From Myxococcota bacterium (GTDB taxonomy: Bacteria; Myxococcota_C; UBA6777), in the NCBI GenBank assembly GCA_963169055.1, contig CAUJFU010000264.1, positions 1 through 7,351 on the forward strand: a stretch of DNA of 7,351 bases, given 5' to 3'. Under the pieces are notes generated by a model. It did not search any database. It saw only the letters and a list, made by a program, of their open reading frames with translations, and was not told the origin of the DNA. Below are positions 1 to 5,856 of this stretch, one piece after another. Each line of letters begins with the position of its first letter. Position 1 is the first letter of the stretch. The position numbers and the translations under genes are program-made.

Positions 1-142
1 CTTCTGCCAGACAAAGGGCGTGGAGCGACACGTCAGACACCTGCGGCAAACGCCGACGGTGCAGGTCGCCGTGAAGCGTCAAAAAACAGAGCAGCTCATC
101 CTGCTCGAAGCTCGGCGCTTTAGGGCCGAGTAGTTCACTCAA
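1..142 (-). CDS. Probable 5' fragment of an unrecognised gene running off the left edge
   Basis: No product is recognised. Read on the minus strand from a TTG at 142-140, the frame gives about 47 residues (LSELLGPKAPSFEQ...) with balanced charge, ordinary codon choice and no stop before the window edge. A purine-rich AAGAG lies about 8 nt upstream of the TTG and could be a ribosome binding site. The same frame stays open far upstream, to beyond position 500, but there it uses rarer Arg and Gly codons (AGG, AGA, CGA, GGA) and would run antisense into the sigma gene, so I prefer the TTG start. A competing plus-strand frame ends at a TAG at 130-132. The gene would be divergent from the sigma factor at 420. 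The fragment is too short to name, and its reality and start are both uncertain. Confidence 0.38.
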   Translation of the reverse strand, partial: MSELLGPKAPSFEQDELLCFLTLHGDLHRRRLPQVSDVSLHALCLAE

Positions 143-419
143 GTTGTGGCTCTTGGAGTCCAAGGCTCTCGCACAGGCCGCGATACTGTTTTTCCAAACC
201 CATCCCTGTCGTGGCTCTTGTCCTGCAACAAGATCTTTCCACGATACGCCACGTTCGCAGCCTTTGCTTCGGTGATCCGCCGAAAGCGCTTCTTTCTTTT
301 TTTGCCGCGTAACGATCTGCCTTGCCTCCGCGAAGATCCTGATTGGATCACCCTGTTCTGCACACGCCCTCGAAGGGGTGAAAAACCACCGCGCAGAACA
401 CACCCAAGGCGAACGCAAG
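143..419. other. Upstream region between the left-edge gene and the sigma operon
   Basis: About 277 bases without a gene I can support. Several frames on both strands happen to be open here, but their translations are rich in Arg, Pro and Cys and look non-coding. I see no convincing -35/-10 pair. Visible structure: a 13-nt near-direct repeat, GTNGTGGCTCTTG, at 143-155 and 208-220 (one mismatch); a short stem GAAAG-CGCTT-CTTTC at 282-296 followed by seven T, which looks like a weak intrinsic terminator or attenuator on the plus strand; and a small hairpin at 363-380 (CCCT-CGA-AGGG core) that contains the GTG at 378. The promoter of the sigma operon is presumably here but is not identifiable by eye. 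Confidence 0.4.
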
Positions 420-1088
420 ATGTGGACAACGCACGAGGACAGCACCTTGAAAAGCCATCGCACAGAAGAAGAGACACGCCCTTCTTCGCGGCCTTCTGCG
501 TCTCTCAATACATCCGAAAAAAGAACCTTGCTTTCGCGCTTTGTCCAAGACCACCTCGACGAGATCCTCCAAACCTTGTGCATCTACGTCTACCGCGCTG
601 GACTCGCACAAGGCCCGCAGATCCGAGACGAAGCACAAGACCTCCTCCATGCCGTCACCGAACACGCTCTCCACAGCGCCGAACGCTTTGATCACAATCG
701 CCGCCCGATGGCTTGGCTCCTTGGCATCGCCGCCAACCTCATCCTCCAAGAAAAACACAAACGCGCCAAACAAGCCCGCCGCGAACCCCTGCTCTTTGAC
801 CTCGCCTCCCCTCCCGATAACCACCCCCAAAACGATTCATTCTCCGATATCCTCCCCAACGCACTGCTCGAACCCAGCATCCGCTTTGATGAACTCCTCC
901 ACGACCAACAAGCCTACCTCCACCTCCTCGCCAAACTCCCACCCCAAGACCAAGAGATCTTGCATCTCTCCATCATCCAGCATTACTCGGCCAAAGAGAT
1001 CGCACAACGTCTGCAATCCTCCCCGGGAGCCATCCGCGTCCGCATCTTCCGCGCCCTTAAACGATTGCGCGAACACATCGCTTCGTGA
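420..1088 (+). CDS. ECF-type RNA polymerase sigma factor (sigma-70 family)
   Basis: Alternative sigma factor that should direct core RNA polymerase to a specific promoter set. Residues ~37-118 match sigma region 2: an acidic-hydrophobic helix (RDEAQDLLHAV) followed by a PMAWLLGIAANLI stretch and a basic KHKRAKQARR end, the usual core-binding and -10-recognition layout. Residues ~160-220 match region 4: LPPQDQEIL, then the helix-turn-helix YSAKEIAQRLQSSPGAIRVR and RALKRLREH, the -35-binding element. Regions 1 and 3 are absent, as expected for the ECF group, and 222 residues is ordinary for it. I chose the ATG at 420 (AAGG at 406-409) over the in-frame GTG at 378, which has poorer spacing and sits in a hairpin; the GTG would add 14 residues. 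The stop lies 11 bp before the next gene, so the two are probably co-transcribed. The coding strand is strikingly C-rich at third positions. ECF subgroup not assigned. Confidence 0.9.
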   Translation: MWTTHEDSTLKSHRTEEETRPSSRPSASLNTSEKRTLLSRFVQDHLDEILQTLCIYVYRAGLAQGPQIRDEAQDLLHAVTEHALHSAERFDHNRRPMAWLLGIAANLILQEKHKRAKQARREPLLFDLASPPDNHPQNDSFSDILPNALLEPSIRFDELLHDQQAYLHLLAKLPPQDQEILHLSIIQHYSAKEIAQRLQSSPGAIRVRIFRALKRLREHIAS

Positions 1089-1099
1089 GGCGACACACC

Positions 1100-3424
1100 A
1101 TGCACAGTTACCTCCTCCATTCCAAAGATTACGATGCGCTGCTCCTCGCTTATCTCGATGCCCTCGACCACAGCGACTTCGACCAAGTCTCCGTCATCCT
1201 TCGTCTCGCTGAATACGACCCCCAACTCGAAGAAGCCCTCCGCGAAGCACATCAAGCCCTATACTCCGAAGAAATCATCAAAAAGATCCACACCGACGCC
1301 CTCTCCACCAAGCCCCTCCCCACAAAACAACACACCCCTCCTCCCCTACCCTTCGAAGAGATCACACCTCATCCCTTCACCATCCCCCCCCAAACACCCT
1401 ACCGCATCCATCCCGTCAAAACTCCCGCTCCCTTTTACACACCCTTTCCCAAAACCTCCGCCACGGCTCCCTCCTCATCGACATCTTCCGCTCCTTCGCT
1501 CCCTTCCGCCTCTTCGACTCATTCGCGTGGTTCGGTGTCTTCGGTGTCTTCGGTATCTTCCACATCGTCTGTCTCGGCAGCAAAAACACCGACAGCCCCA
1601 TCCGCCCTGCCTGATTCGACGCCAAGACTCACGAAACAAGAGCCTGCTCTATCCATCAACACCAGCTCTCCCGCCATCCAGCGCTCTTTTCGATGGCTTG
1701 GAGCGTCAAGCGTGTTCCTGTTCTGTTTCGGTCTTGCTCTTTGGTACATCCCAGTCTTTCAAAGCAAACCTATCCACAAGCCGCTCGCCCACACAGCTCC
1801 CCTTGCCGCCGTTCCTCCACGTGCGCTCTCCGTGTGCCTTCAGTCACAATCTTATCCCCCTCAAGAACAATGGCTGCGGGGAAGTTGGATCAACACTCTT
1901 CAACAGCAACCCCAAGTCCTGACGCGCTTGCTCCAAAAGCCCGCGCTGCGCGAAGATCTGCTGGCCCTCCTCCAAAACCATCGCCTTCCCAACGCCATCT
2001 CACGCGCCGCACCCACCCACACACTCTCCCCTTTTCATCGAGTGATCCGCGCACGACTGTTTTTGCGGATGGCCCACTTCCACCGCAAAAATTATGACCT
2101 CGCTCTCCAATACCACGAGGCTGTCTACACCCGCCGTCTCCAACAAGTCCAAGCCACCCAGCTAGGCCGCTACTTCCATTACTACCTTGGCCGCCTACGC
2201 TGTCTGCAAGGACAACGCGAACAAGCCGTCGCCGCACTCCAAGATGCCCTCCAACAGCCCGATTCACCGCGCAAAGAACGCATCAAAGCATGGTTGATCG
2301 CTTGCCAGCCCCAACCCGGCCCGCCCCAACAGATCGCCGCCCAACTCGCCAAGCTAGACTTTTCACAAGATCCCGAAGGATGGGCCGAATGGATCTTTTT
2401 ACACCACAAACTTAATCTCCCCGCCCAAACCTCACCGCACCTCCAAACCCAACGCACCCAACTCTATGCCCGTGTTTGGCAACAGCAACCCGTCCACTGG
2501 CCCCACACATGGCAAAGCCACCCCATCGATCAAGAAACCATCGAAGAACAAGGCATCCGCTCGACCATCGACTACTACGATCCTGTGGTCTTCTTGGTGA
2601 TGGCCGACGCTTACGCACAAAACGCGCTCCGCCTGCTCAAAGACACCTCAGATCAAGATCGCTATGCTCCGTTTTGGCGCGCTCATGCGTTCGATCTCTT
2701 GCGAAAACGCTCGCAAGCCTTGGCGCAATGGACTCAGTTTCTTGACGCCCCACCCCAACAAATCCAATGGGAATATCTGCTCTTTTCGCATCGCCACACA
2801 CCCGCCTTCTTGCGAGACGAAGCCTGCTATCACACCGCCCTCGCCGTCGGCAGCACCAACCCCGATACCGCCCACTCCATCCTTCACCGACTCGCTTATG
2901 CACCCTTCCCCACGCGCTCGCTCGCAGGGCTCGGCATGTTGCAACTCCGCTATCAAGAACAGGCCGCTTACGACTGGCTTTTGCAAGGCGTTCAATTCGC
3001 CGAAAAAGAACGGGCGCGATTGCGCCTTCGGTTTGAACATGCCATACAACGGGCCTCTTCCACCGAAGAAGATCAACAAGCGCGCACACTCCAACAACTT
3101 CAACTCGATCACTATGCCGTCGGTTCCCTTTATGTCTGGGGCAGCATCGGAGCCGTCTTGAAAAAAGATCCCGCCCTTGCTTCGCGCTGGATGGAACGCC
3201 TACATCACAAAGACGAACCCTACCGATTGGCGGGGCTCAACGAACCCTTGCATTTTGCTTGGACTGCGCACACCTACACACACGCCGGAAATCTCGCCGT
3301 CGCAACGCTCTTTTTTGCGCAAAATCGTGAAGCCCACCCTGCCCTCACTCAACTTTGGTCGCTCGTTCGCCTCTGGCGCATCTTCGAAGGCATGCAAACA
3401 CATCCCACCATCAAAGGCGGATAA
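1100..3424 (+). CDS. Single-span membrane protein with outside TPR-like domain; putative sigma-factor partner
   Basis: A 774-residue protein not assigned to a named family. Residues ~1-70 form a compact helical head (DYDALLLAYLDALDH, EYDPQLEEALREAHQAL) resembling the N-terminal domain of zinc-less anti-sigma proteins; there is no HxxxCxxC zinc motif. Residues ~72-195 are a low-complexity linker, first Pro/Thr-rich, then Ser-rich with SVS repeats. Residues ~199-220 are one hydrophobic span (WLGASSVFLFCFGLALWYIP) preceded by RSFR, so the head should be cytoplasmic. The remaining ~550 residues would then be periplasmic, with paired helices like TPRs at ~313-400 (KNYDLALQYHEAV, QREQAVAALQDAL) and more helical repeats to the end. 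The ATG at 1100 has GAGG at 1087-1090 with 9-nt spacing; the GTG at 1085, overlapping the sigma stop, has no such site. Co-transcription with the sigma gene suggests it senses an envelope signal and holds the sigma factor. That role is inferred. Confidence 0.85.
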   Translation: MHSYLLHSKDYDALLLAYLDALDHSDFDQVSVILRLAEYDPQLEEALREAHQALYSEEIIKKIHTDALSTKPLPTKQHTPPPLPFEEITPHPFTIPPQTPYRIHPVKTPAPFYTPFPKTSATAPSSSTSSAPSLPSASSTHSRGSVSSVSSVSSTSSVSAAKTPTAPSALPDSTPRLTKQEPALSINTSSPAIQRSFRWLGASSVFLFCFGLALWYIPVFQSKPIHKPLAHTAPLAAVPPRALSVCLQSQSYPPQEQWLRGSWINTLQQQPQVLTRLLQKPALREDLLALLQNHRLPNAISRAAPTHTLSPFHRVIRARLFLRMAHFHRKNYDLALQYHEAVYTRRLQQVQATQLGRYFHYYLGRLRCLQGQREQAVAALQDALQQPDSPRKERIKAWLIACQPQPGPPQQIAAQLAKLDFSQDPEGWAEWIFLHHKLNLPAQTSPHLQTQRTQLYARVWQQQPVHWPHTWQSHPIDQETIEEQGIRSTIDYYDPVVFLVMADAYAQNALRLLKDTSDQDRYAPFWRAHAFDLLRKRSQALAQWTQFLDAPPQQIQWEYLLFSHRHTPAFLRDEACYHTALAVGSTNPDTAHSILHRLAYAPFPTRSLAGLGMLQLRYQEQAAYDWLLQGVQFAEKERARLRLRFEHAIQRASSTEEDQQARTLQQLQLDHYAVGSLYVWGSIGAVLKKDPALASRWMERLHHKDEPYRLAGLNEPLHFAWTAHTYTHAGNLAVATLFFAQNREAHPALTQLWSLVRLWRIFEGMQTHPTIKGG
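1532..1558 (+). repeat. Three tandem copies of a 9-bp unit in the Ser-rich linker
   Basis: The unit TCGGTGTCT occurs twice exactly (1532-1540, 1541-1549) and once with a single change (1550-1558). It encodes SVS three times, followed by degenerate SST-SSV repeats. Because the unit is a multiple of three, gain or loss of copies would change linker length without breaking the frame. Confidence 0.8.
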
Positions 3425-3441
3425 CGCTCGATTGACGAGCG
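3425..3441 (+). other. Perfect hairpin directly after the stop codon of the TPR-like gene
   Basis: CGCTCG at 3425-3430 and CGAGCG at 3436-3441 form a perfect 6-bp stem around the loop ATTGA, beginning at the base after the TAA at 3422-3424. No T-run follows, so it is not an intrinsic terminator by itself. It could be a 3'-end stabilising stem upstream of the repeat element at 3464. Confidence 0.6.
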
Positions 3442-3463
3442 ATAACATCAACGCATCGAATGG

Positions 3464-3600
3464 TGTTTGTGGGGTGCCACCCCACGCCCCGCAAGGGAGC
3501 TTTGCCCCCTTGACCCCGCATTGGCGAAGAGATCACAGGCTTTTCAAACAAATAACACTGTCGCTTGAAAGGCCGCGAACACGGCTTTTTTGGCGACCAC
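3464..3600 (+). repeat. Structured 3'-UTR repeat element, copy 1 (inverted relative to copy 2)
   Basis: This ~137-nt block matches the reverse complement of 4833-4968 over its whole length, with roughly three quarters of positions identical by eye. Shared blocks include TGTTTGTGGGG, CCCCGCAAGGGA, TTGACCCC, CGCTTGAA and GAACACGGCTTTTTT. Hairpin 1: GTGGGGT (3469-3475), loop GCC, ACCCCAC (3479-3485), 7 perfect pairs. Hairpin 2: CAAGGG (3492-3497) with CCCTTG (3507-3512), extended inward by GC/GC past one A-C mismatch. It ends in the terminator at 3568-3591. It begins 40 nt after the stop of the TPR-like gene and reads in the same direction. I see no open frame, transposase or target-site duplication. 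Best reading: a repeated 3'-end/terminator cassette. Confidence 0.85.
3568..3591 (+). terminator. Intrinsic terminator-like stem at the end of repeat copy 1
   Basis: AAAGGCCG (3568-3575) pairs with CGGCTTTT (3582-3589), including one G-T pair, around the loop CGAACA. The T-run extends through 3591. It is placed to end transcripts from the sigma/TPR-like operon before the next gene, whose ribosome binding site starts 40 nt further on. The stem is short in GC pairs, so its strength is uncertain. Confidence 0.6.
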
Positions 3601-3630
3601 ATCGCTTCTGTGTACCGAACAGATGCGTTG

Positions 3631-3638
3631 AAGGAGAT
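3631..3638 (+). promoter_or_regulatory. Ribosome binding site that fixes the start at 3648
   Basis: AAGGAGAT lies 9 nt before the ATG at 3648. It is the strongest Shine-Dalgarno match seen in the window. It shows that the open frame upstream of 3648, which overlaps the preceding gene and the repeat element, is not part of this protein. No convincing promoter is visible between the terminator at 3591 and this site; TTGGCG (3590-3595) with TACCGA (3613-3618) is only a poor match. Confidence 0.8.
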
Positions 3639-3647
3639 GTTCCTATT

Positions 3648-4766
3648 ATGAGTGAATATCAATATTACGAATTTCGTTGCGTGGATCGCTCCCTAAGCAG
3701 CAAGGAACAAAAAGAGATTGCGGAGCTTTCGAGCCGAGCGGAGGTCAATTCTTCTACAGCTTCATTCGTTTACAGCTACAGCGATTTTCCTGGCGACACA
3801 GAGGAACTCATGCTGGAGTATTTCGATATGATGCTGTATATGGCCAACTGGGGTTCAAGGGAAGTGATGTTTCGCCTTCCTCGCGAATTCGTCGATACAG
3901 AGCAAACGGAGCAGTACTGTGCAGTCGAAGAAATCGAGCAATCCATCGTTGAGGACTTTGTGTTGATCAAGATCAGTTTTCATGAAGAAGACCAAGGTTC
4001 ATGGATTGATGGAGAAGGTTGGTTGGAGCGAATGCTCGATATCCGCCAAGAACTGCTCCAAGGCGATCTTCGGGTGTTGTATTTGGCTTGGCTGAAGGCG
4101 ACAGGGGAGATCGTCGAGTACGAAAGCCCTGAAGATGATATACTCGAACCTCCCGTCCCTGCGGGATTGGGAGAGTTTTCTCCTGCGCTAGAAGCCTTTG
4201 TTGAATTTGTGGATCTCGACACGGAATTAATCGAGGTGGCGGCAAAGAACAGCGAAAAACAGAAGAAAGAAGAACCGCAGCGATTGGAGAGATGGATCGA
4301 TCAAATGCCTGAAGCCGAGCAACGAGATTTTCTCTTGCGGTTGAGTCGAGGAGAAGCCCATCTTTCGGCGATCTTCAACAAGCGATTGCGTGCGTATGCC
4401 CCCCAAAGCGAGCAGCCCAAACAACCCACCCAAAAGAGAAGAACCATCAGCGAGATCGTCAAAGCCGCCGAGATATGGCGGGAAGAAAAACAAGAGAGAG
4501 AGAGACAAGAAAAAAGGCAAGCGCGCATTCGAGAGCTAGATGCGTTGGCTGCAAAAGAAAAGAAAGCATGGGAGGAAGTAGACGCATGGATCGAAGAGAA
4601 AAAAAGTGCATCTTACGATAAGGCAGTGGCGCTTTTGCTCGATCTTCGAGATCTCGCTGCACATCGCGGAGATCCAAAAAGTTTCCAAGACCGGCTCGCT
4701 GTGATCCTCCAAACCTATCCGACCCGTTCCGCTCTTTTGAGGCGGATACATGAGGCGAAACTATAG
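3648..4766 (+). CDS. Conserved protein of unknown function, SEYQYYEF N-terminus, charged coiled-coil C-terminal part
   Basis: A 372-residue soluble protein with no signal peptide or membrane span. The N-terminus (SEYQYYEFRCVDRSLSSKE), the YFDMMLYMANWGSREVMFRLP stretch at ~58-78 and the EPPVPAGLGE motif at ~167-176 match, from memory, a widespread family usually annotated only as hypothetical protein. Residues ~205-245 form a helical segment (RWIDQMPEAEQRDFLLRLSRGE). Residues ~268-320 are a highly charged helix (KQERERQEKRQARIRELDAL) likely to be a coiled coil. The last ~50 residues (YDKAVALLLDLRDLAAHRGD...SALLRRI) resemble a tail I associate with SWIM zinc-finger proteins; no zinc motif is present here. 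The catalytic role, if any, is unknown. It appears monocistronic, bracketed by the two inverted repeat elements, and its codons are less C-rich than those of the genes to its left. A possible protein or nucleic-acid partner is inference only. Confidence 0.88.
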   Translation: MSEYQYYEFRCVDRSLSSKEQKEIAELSSRAEVNSSTASFVYSYSDFPGDTEELMLEYFDMMLYMANWGSREVMFRLPREFVDTEQTEQYCAVEEIEQSIVEDFVLIKISFHEEDQGSWIDGEGWLERMLDIRQELLQGDLRVLYLAWLKATGEIVEYESPEDDILEPPVPAGLGEFSPALEAFVEFVDLDTELIEVAAKNSEKQKKEEPQRLERWIDQMPEAEQRDFLLRLSRGEAHLSAIFNKRLRAYAPQSEQPKQPTQKRRTISEIVKAAEIWREEKQERERQEKRQARIRELDALAAKEKKAWEEVDAWIEEKKSASYDKAVALLLDLRDLAAHRGDPKSFQDRLAVILQTYPTRSALLRRIHEAKL

Positions 4767-4832
4767 AAGCGCAAAAGTTTCGACGAGAAGAAGAGCCACA
4801 CCGTCGGCCAAGCCCCCATGCTCGGAGTGGCG

Positions 4833-4968
4833 TAGTTGCCAAAAAAAGCCGTGTTCTCGGCACTTCAAGCGGCAGAGTCGTTGGTTTGAAACACCGTTGT
4901 TCTTCCGCCAAATGTGGGGTCAAGGGGCGACAGTCCCTTGCGGGGTGTGGGGCCGCGCCCCACAAACA
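4833..4968 (-). repeat. Structured 3'-UTR repeat element, copy 2 (inverted relative to copy 1)
   Basis: Read on the minus strand this is the partner of 3464-3600 and nearly the same length. Hairpin 1 is GTGGGGC-GCG-GCCCCAC on the minus strand (plus positions 4947-4963), again 7 perfect pairs: the innermost T-A pair of copy 1 is replaced by C-G, a compensatory change that supports selection on the stem. Hairpin 2 keeps CAAGGG/CCCTTG (4921-4926 with 4935-4940), while its loop has diverged. It starts 29 nt after the last codon of the YbjQ-like gene and reads in that gene's direction, the same placement as copy 1 has after the TPR-like gene. The 66 bases between 4767 and 4832 hold nothing I can identify. 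Confidence 0.85.
4841..4861 (-). terminator. Intrinsic terminator-like stem at the end of repeat copy 2
   Basis: On the minus strand GCCG-AGAACA-CGGC (plus 4848-4861) is followed by seven T (plus 4841-4847). The stem core is only 4 bp, but both it and the T-run are conserved with copy 1. It would end transcripts of the minus-strand sigma operon about 135 nt after its last stop codon. On the plus strand there is no T-run, so it is not an obvious terminator for the gene ending at 4766. Confidence 0.5.
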
Positions 4969-4996
4969 CAAAACAACTCAGCAAGTGACGCTTGTT

Positions 4997-5416
4997 TTAG
5001 TCGGAAGAGATAACCGAGGAAGATTCGGAAGAAGGAGGGAGCTTTTCGAGGATCACAGCGGTTCCATAGGCAAGGATCTCTGCGGCTCCGCCCATCAGCA
5101 TGCTTGTGGTGAGATGTGTCCCGATTACAGCGTTTGCGCCGAGTTGAACGGCTTGTTCGACCATCCGATCCAGCGCTTGTTCGCGGCTTTCGGCCATCAG
5201 TTTGGTGTATTCGAGGATCTCTCCGCCTGCGATGTTCCGCAACACAGCGAGGATATCGACGCCGATATTGCGGGCGCGGATGGTGTTTCCACGCACGAAG
5301 CCGAAGACTTTCTTAATGCGGTAGCCTTCGACGTGTTCGATGGTGGTCAAGAGGAGTTCGTGTCGGAACCCCGTGGTTGCCCCTGTCTTGGACTTGATCA
5401 AGTGTTTTTCTTTCAC
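4997..5416 (-). CDS. YbjQ/UPF0145 family protein (heavy-metal-binding domain family)
   Basis: A 139-residue protein; residues ~20-126 cover the whole YbjQ/DUF74 fold. Family marks are visible: an early strand-forming TTIEHVEGYRIKKVFGFVRG, then RARNIGVDILAVLRNIAGGE, EYTKLMAESREQALDRMVEQA, LGANAVIGTHLTTSM and a closing strand AYGTAVILEKL. The family forms small ring-like oligomers and is named for suspected metal binding; its biochemical role is not settled. The start is a GTG at 5416-5414, supported by GGGAG (plus 5425-5429) at 8-nt spacing. It overlaps the upstream stop as GTGA, so translation is probably coupled. The open frame extends upstream of the GTG without homology. Relative to the ~105-residue E. 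coli protein it has about 20 extra N-terminal residues and a Ser-rich tail. Last gene of the sigma operon, hence likely under its control. Confidence 0.88.
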   Translation of the reverse strand: MKEKHLIKSKTGATTGFRHELLLTTIEHVEGYRIKKVFGFVRGNTIRARNIGVDILAVLRNIAGGEILEYTKLMAESREQALDRMVEQAVQLGANAVIGTHLTTSMLMGGAAEILAYGTAVILEKLPPSSESSSVISSD

Positions 5417-5856
5417 TGGTCGATCTCCCGGTATGGATCGTGTTGCAGACCGCGCACACGAAAAAACAGAACACGCGCCAACAGCGCAAAGACGCCGATC
5501 CCCATCAATCCCACCCCAAGCTTGAGCAACACAGGGACTTTGGGATCCGCCATCAGATGATACCCGCCAAACGCAAAAAAGATCAGCGCGCCCAAACATA
5601 ACAGCAACAAAGCCACCCCGTCAAAGCGACGTATCGTTGCAGTCGGACGGATCGGCTCGATCAGAGCATGCGAGAGGATGCGCTGGCGCAGACCATCCGT
5701 GGATGCTTTGATCGCAAGAAAATCATCCAAAGCGGCCTGTTCTTCGGGATGTTCGAGGAGATAGGCTTCCAGTTCTTTTTGTTCGAGCGCCGATATCCGA
5801 CCATCCACCGCTTTCATCATCAGCGCTTCGTAGTATTCTTGTGTTTGTTTTGTCAT
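5413..5856 (-). CDS. Two-span membrane protein with zinc-less anti-sigma-like N-terminal domain
   Basis: A 147-residue protein. Residues ~7-62 are helical and resemble the small cytoplasmic anti-sigma domain (YEALMMKAVDGRISALEQKE, then AYLLEHPEEQAALDDF). The His and Cys residues of the ZAS zinc motif are missing, so it would be a zinc-independent variant. Residues 80-99 (GVALLLLCLGALIFFAFGGY) and ~109-131 are membrane spans separated by a short LMADPKVP loop, which puts both ends in the cytoplasm and leaves almost nothing outside to sense a signal. The ATG at 5856 overlaps the sigma stop as ATGA, and the protein's own stop overlaps the next gene as GTGA. Position directly after an ECF sigma gene is the main reason to propose that it binds and inhibits that sigma factor. 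It could instead be a general small inner-membrane protein. Confidence 0.8.
   Translation of the reverse strand: MTKQTQEYYEALMMKAVDGRISALEQKELEAYLLEHPEEQAALDDFLAIKASTDGLRQRILSHALIEPIRPTATIRRFDGVALLLLCLGALIFFAFGGYHLMADPKVPVLLKLGVGLMGIGVFALLARVLFFRVRGLQHDPYREIDQ

Noticed and set aside
143-500. Upstream extension of the left-edge minus-strand frame
   Set aside because: It is open but uses rarer Arg and Gly codons there and would run antisense through the sigma start. Other frames in the same stretch are open too, so openness is weak evidence.
146-691. Long open frame on the plus strand overlapping the sigma gene start
   Set aside because: Its translation is dominated by Arg and Pro with no domain, and it overlaps the well-supported sigma factor in another frame.
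3177-3647. N-terminal extension of the SEYQYYEF gene
   Set aside because: It overlaps the TPR-like gene in another frame and crosses the repeat element and its terminator. The strong ribosome binding site at 3631 and the family N-terminus both place the start at 3648.
3464-4968. CRISPR array or integron-type array
   Set aside because: There are only two copies, inverted and over 1.3 kb apart, with no regular spacers and no cas or integrase gene.
4459-4971. Minus-strand open frame across the end of the SEYQYYEF gene and repeat copy 2
   Set aside because: It is antisense to a supported gene and translates the repeat element. The start and composition are not convincing.
5417-5599. N-terminal extension of the YbjQ-like protein
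   Set aside because: It is rich in Cys, Arg and Ser without homology, overlaps the membrane-protein gene, and the GTG at 5416 has a good ribosome binding site.
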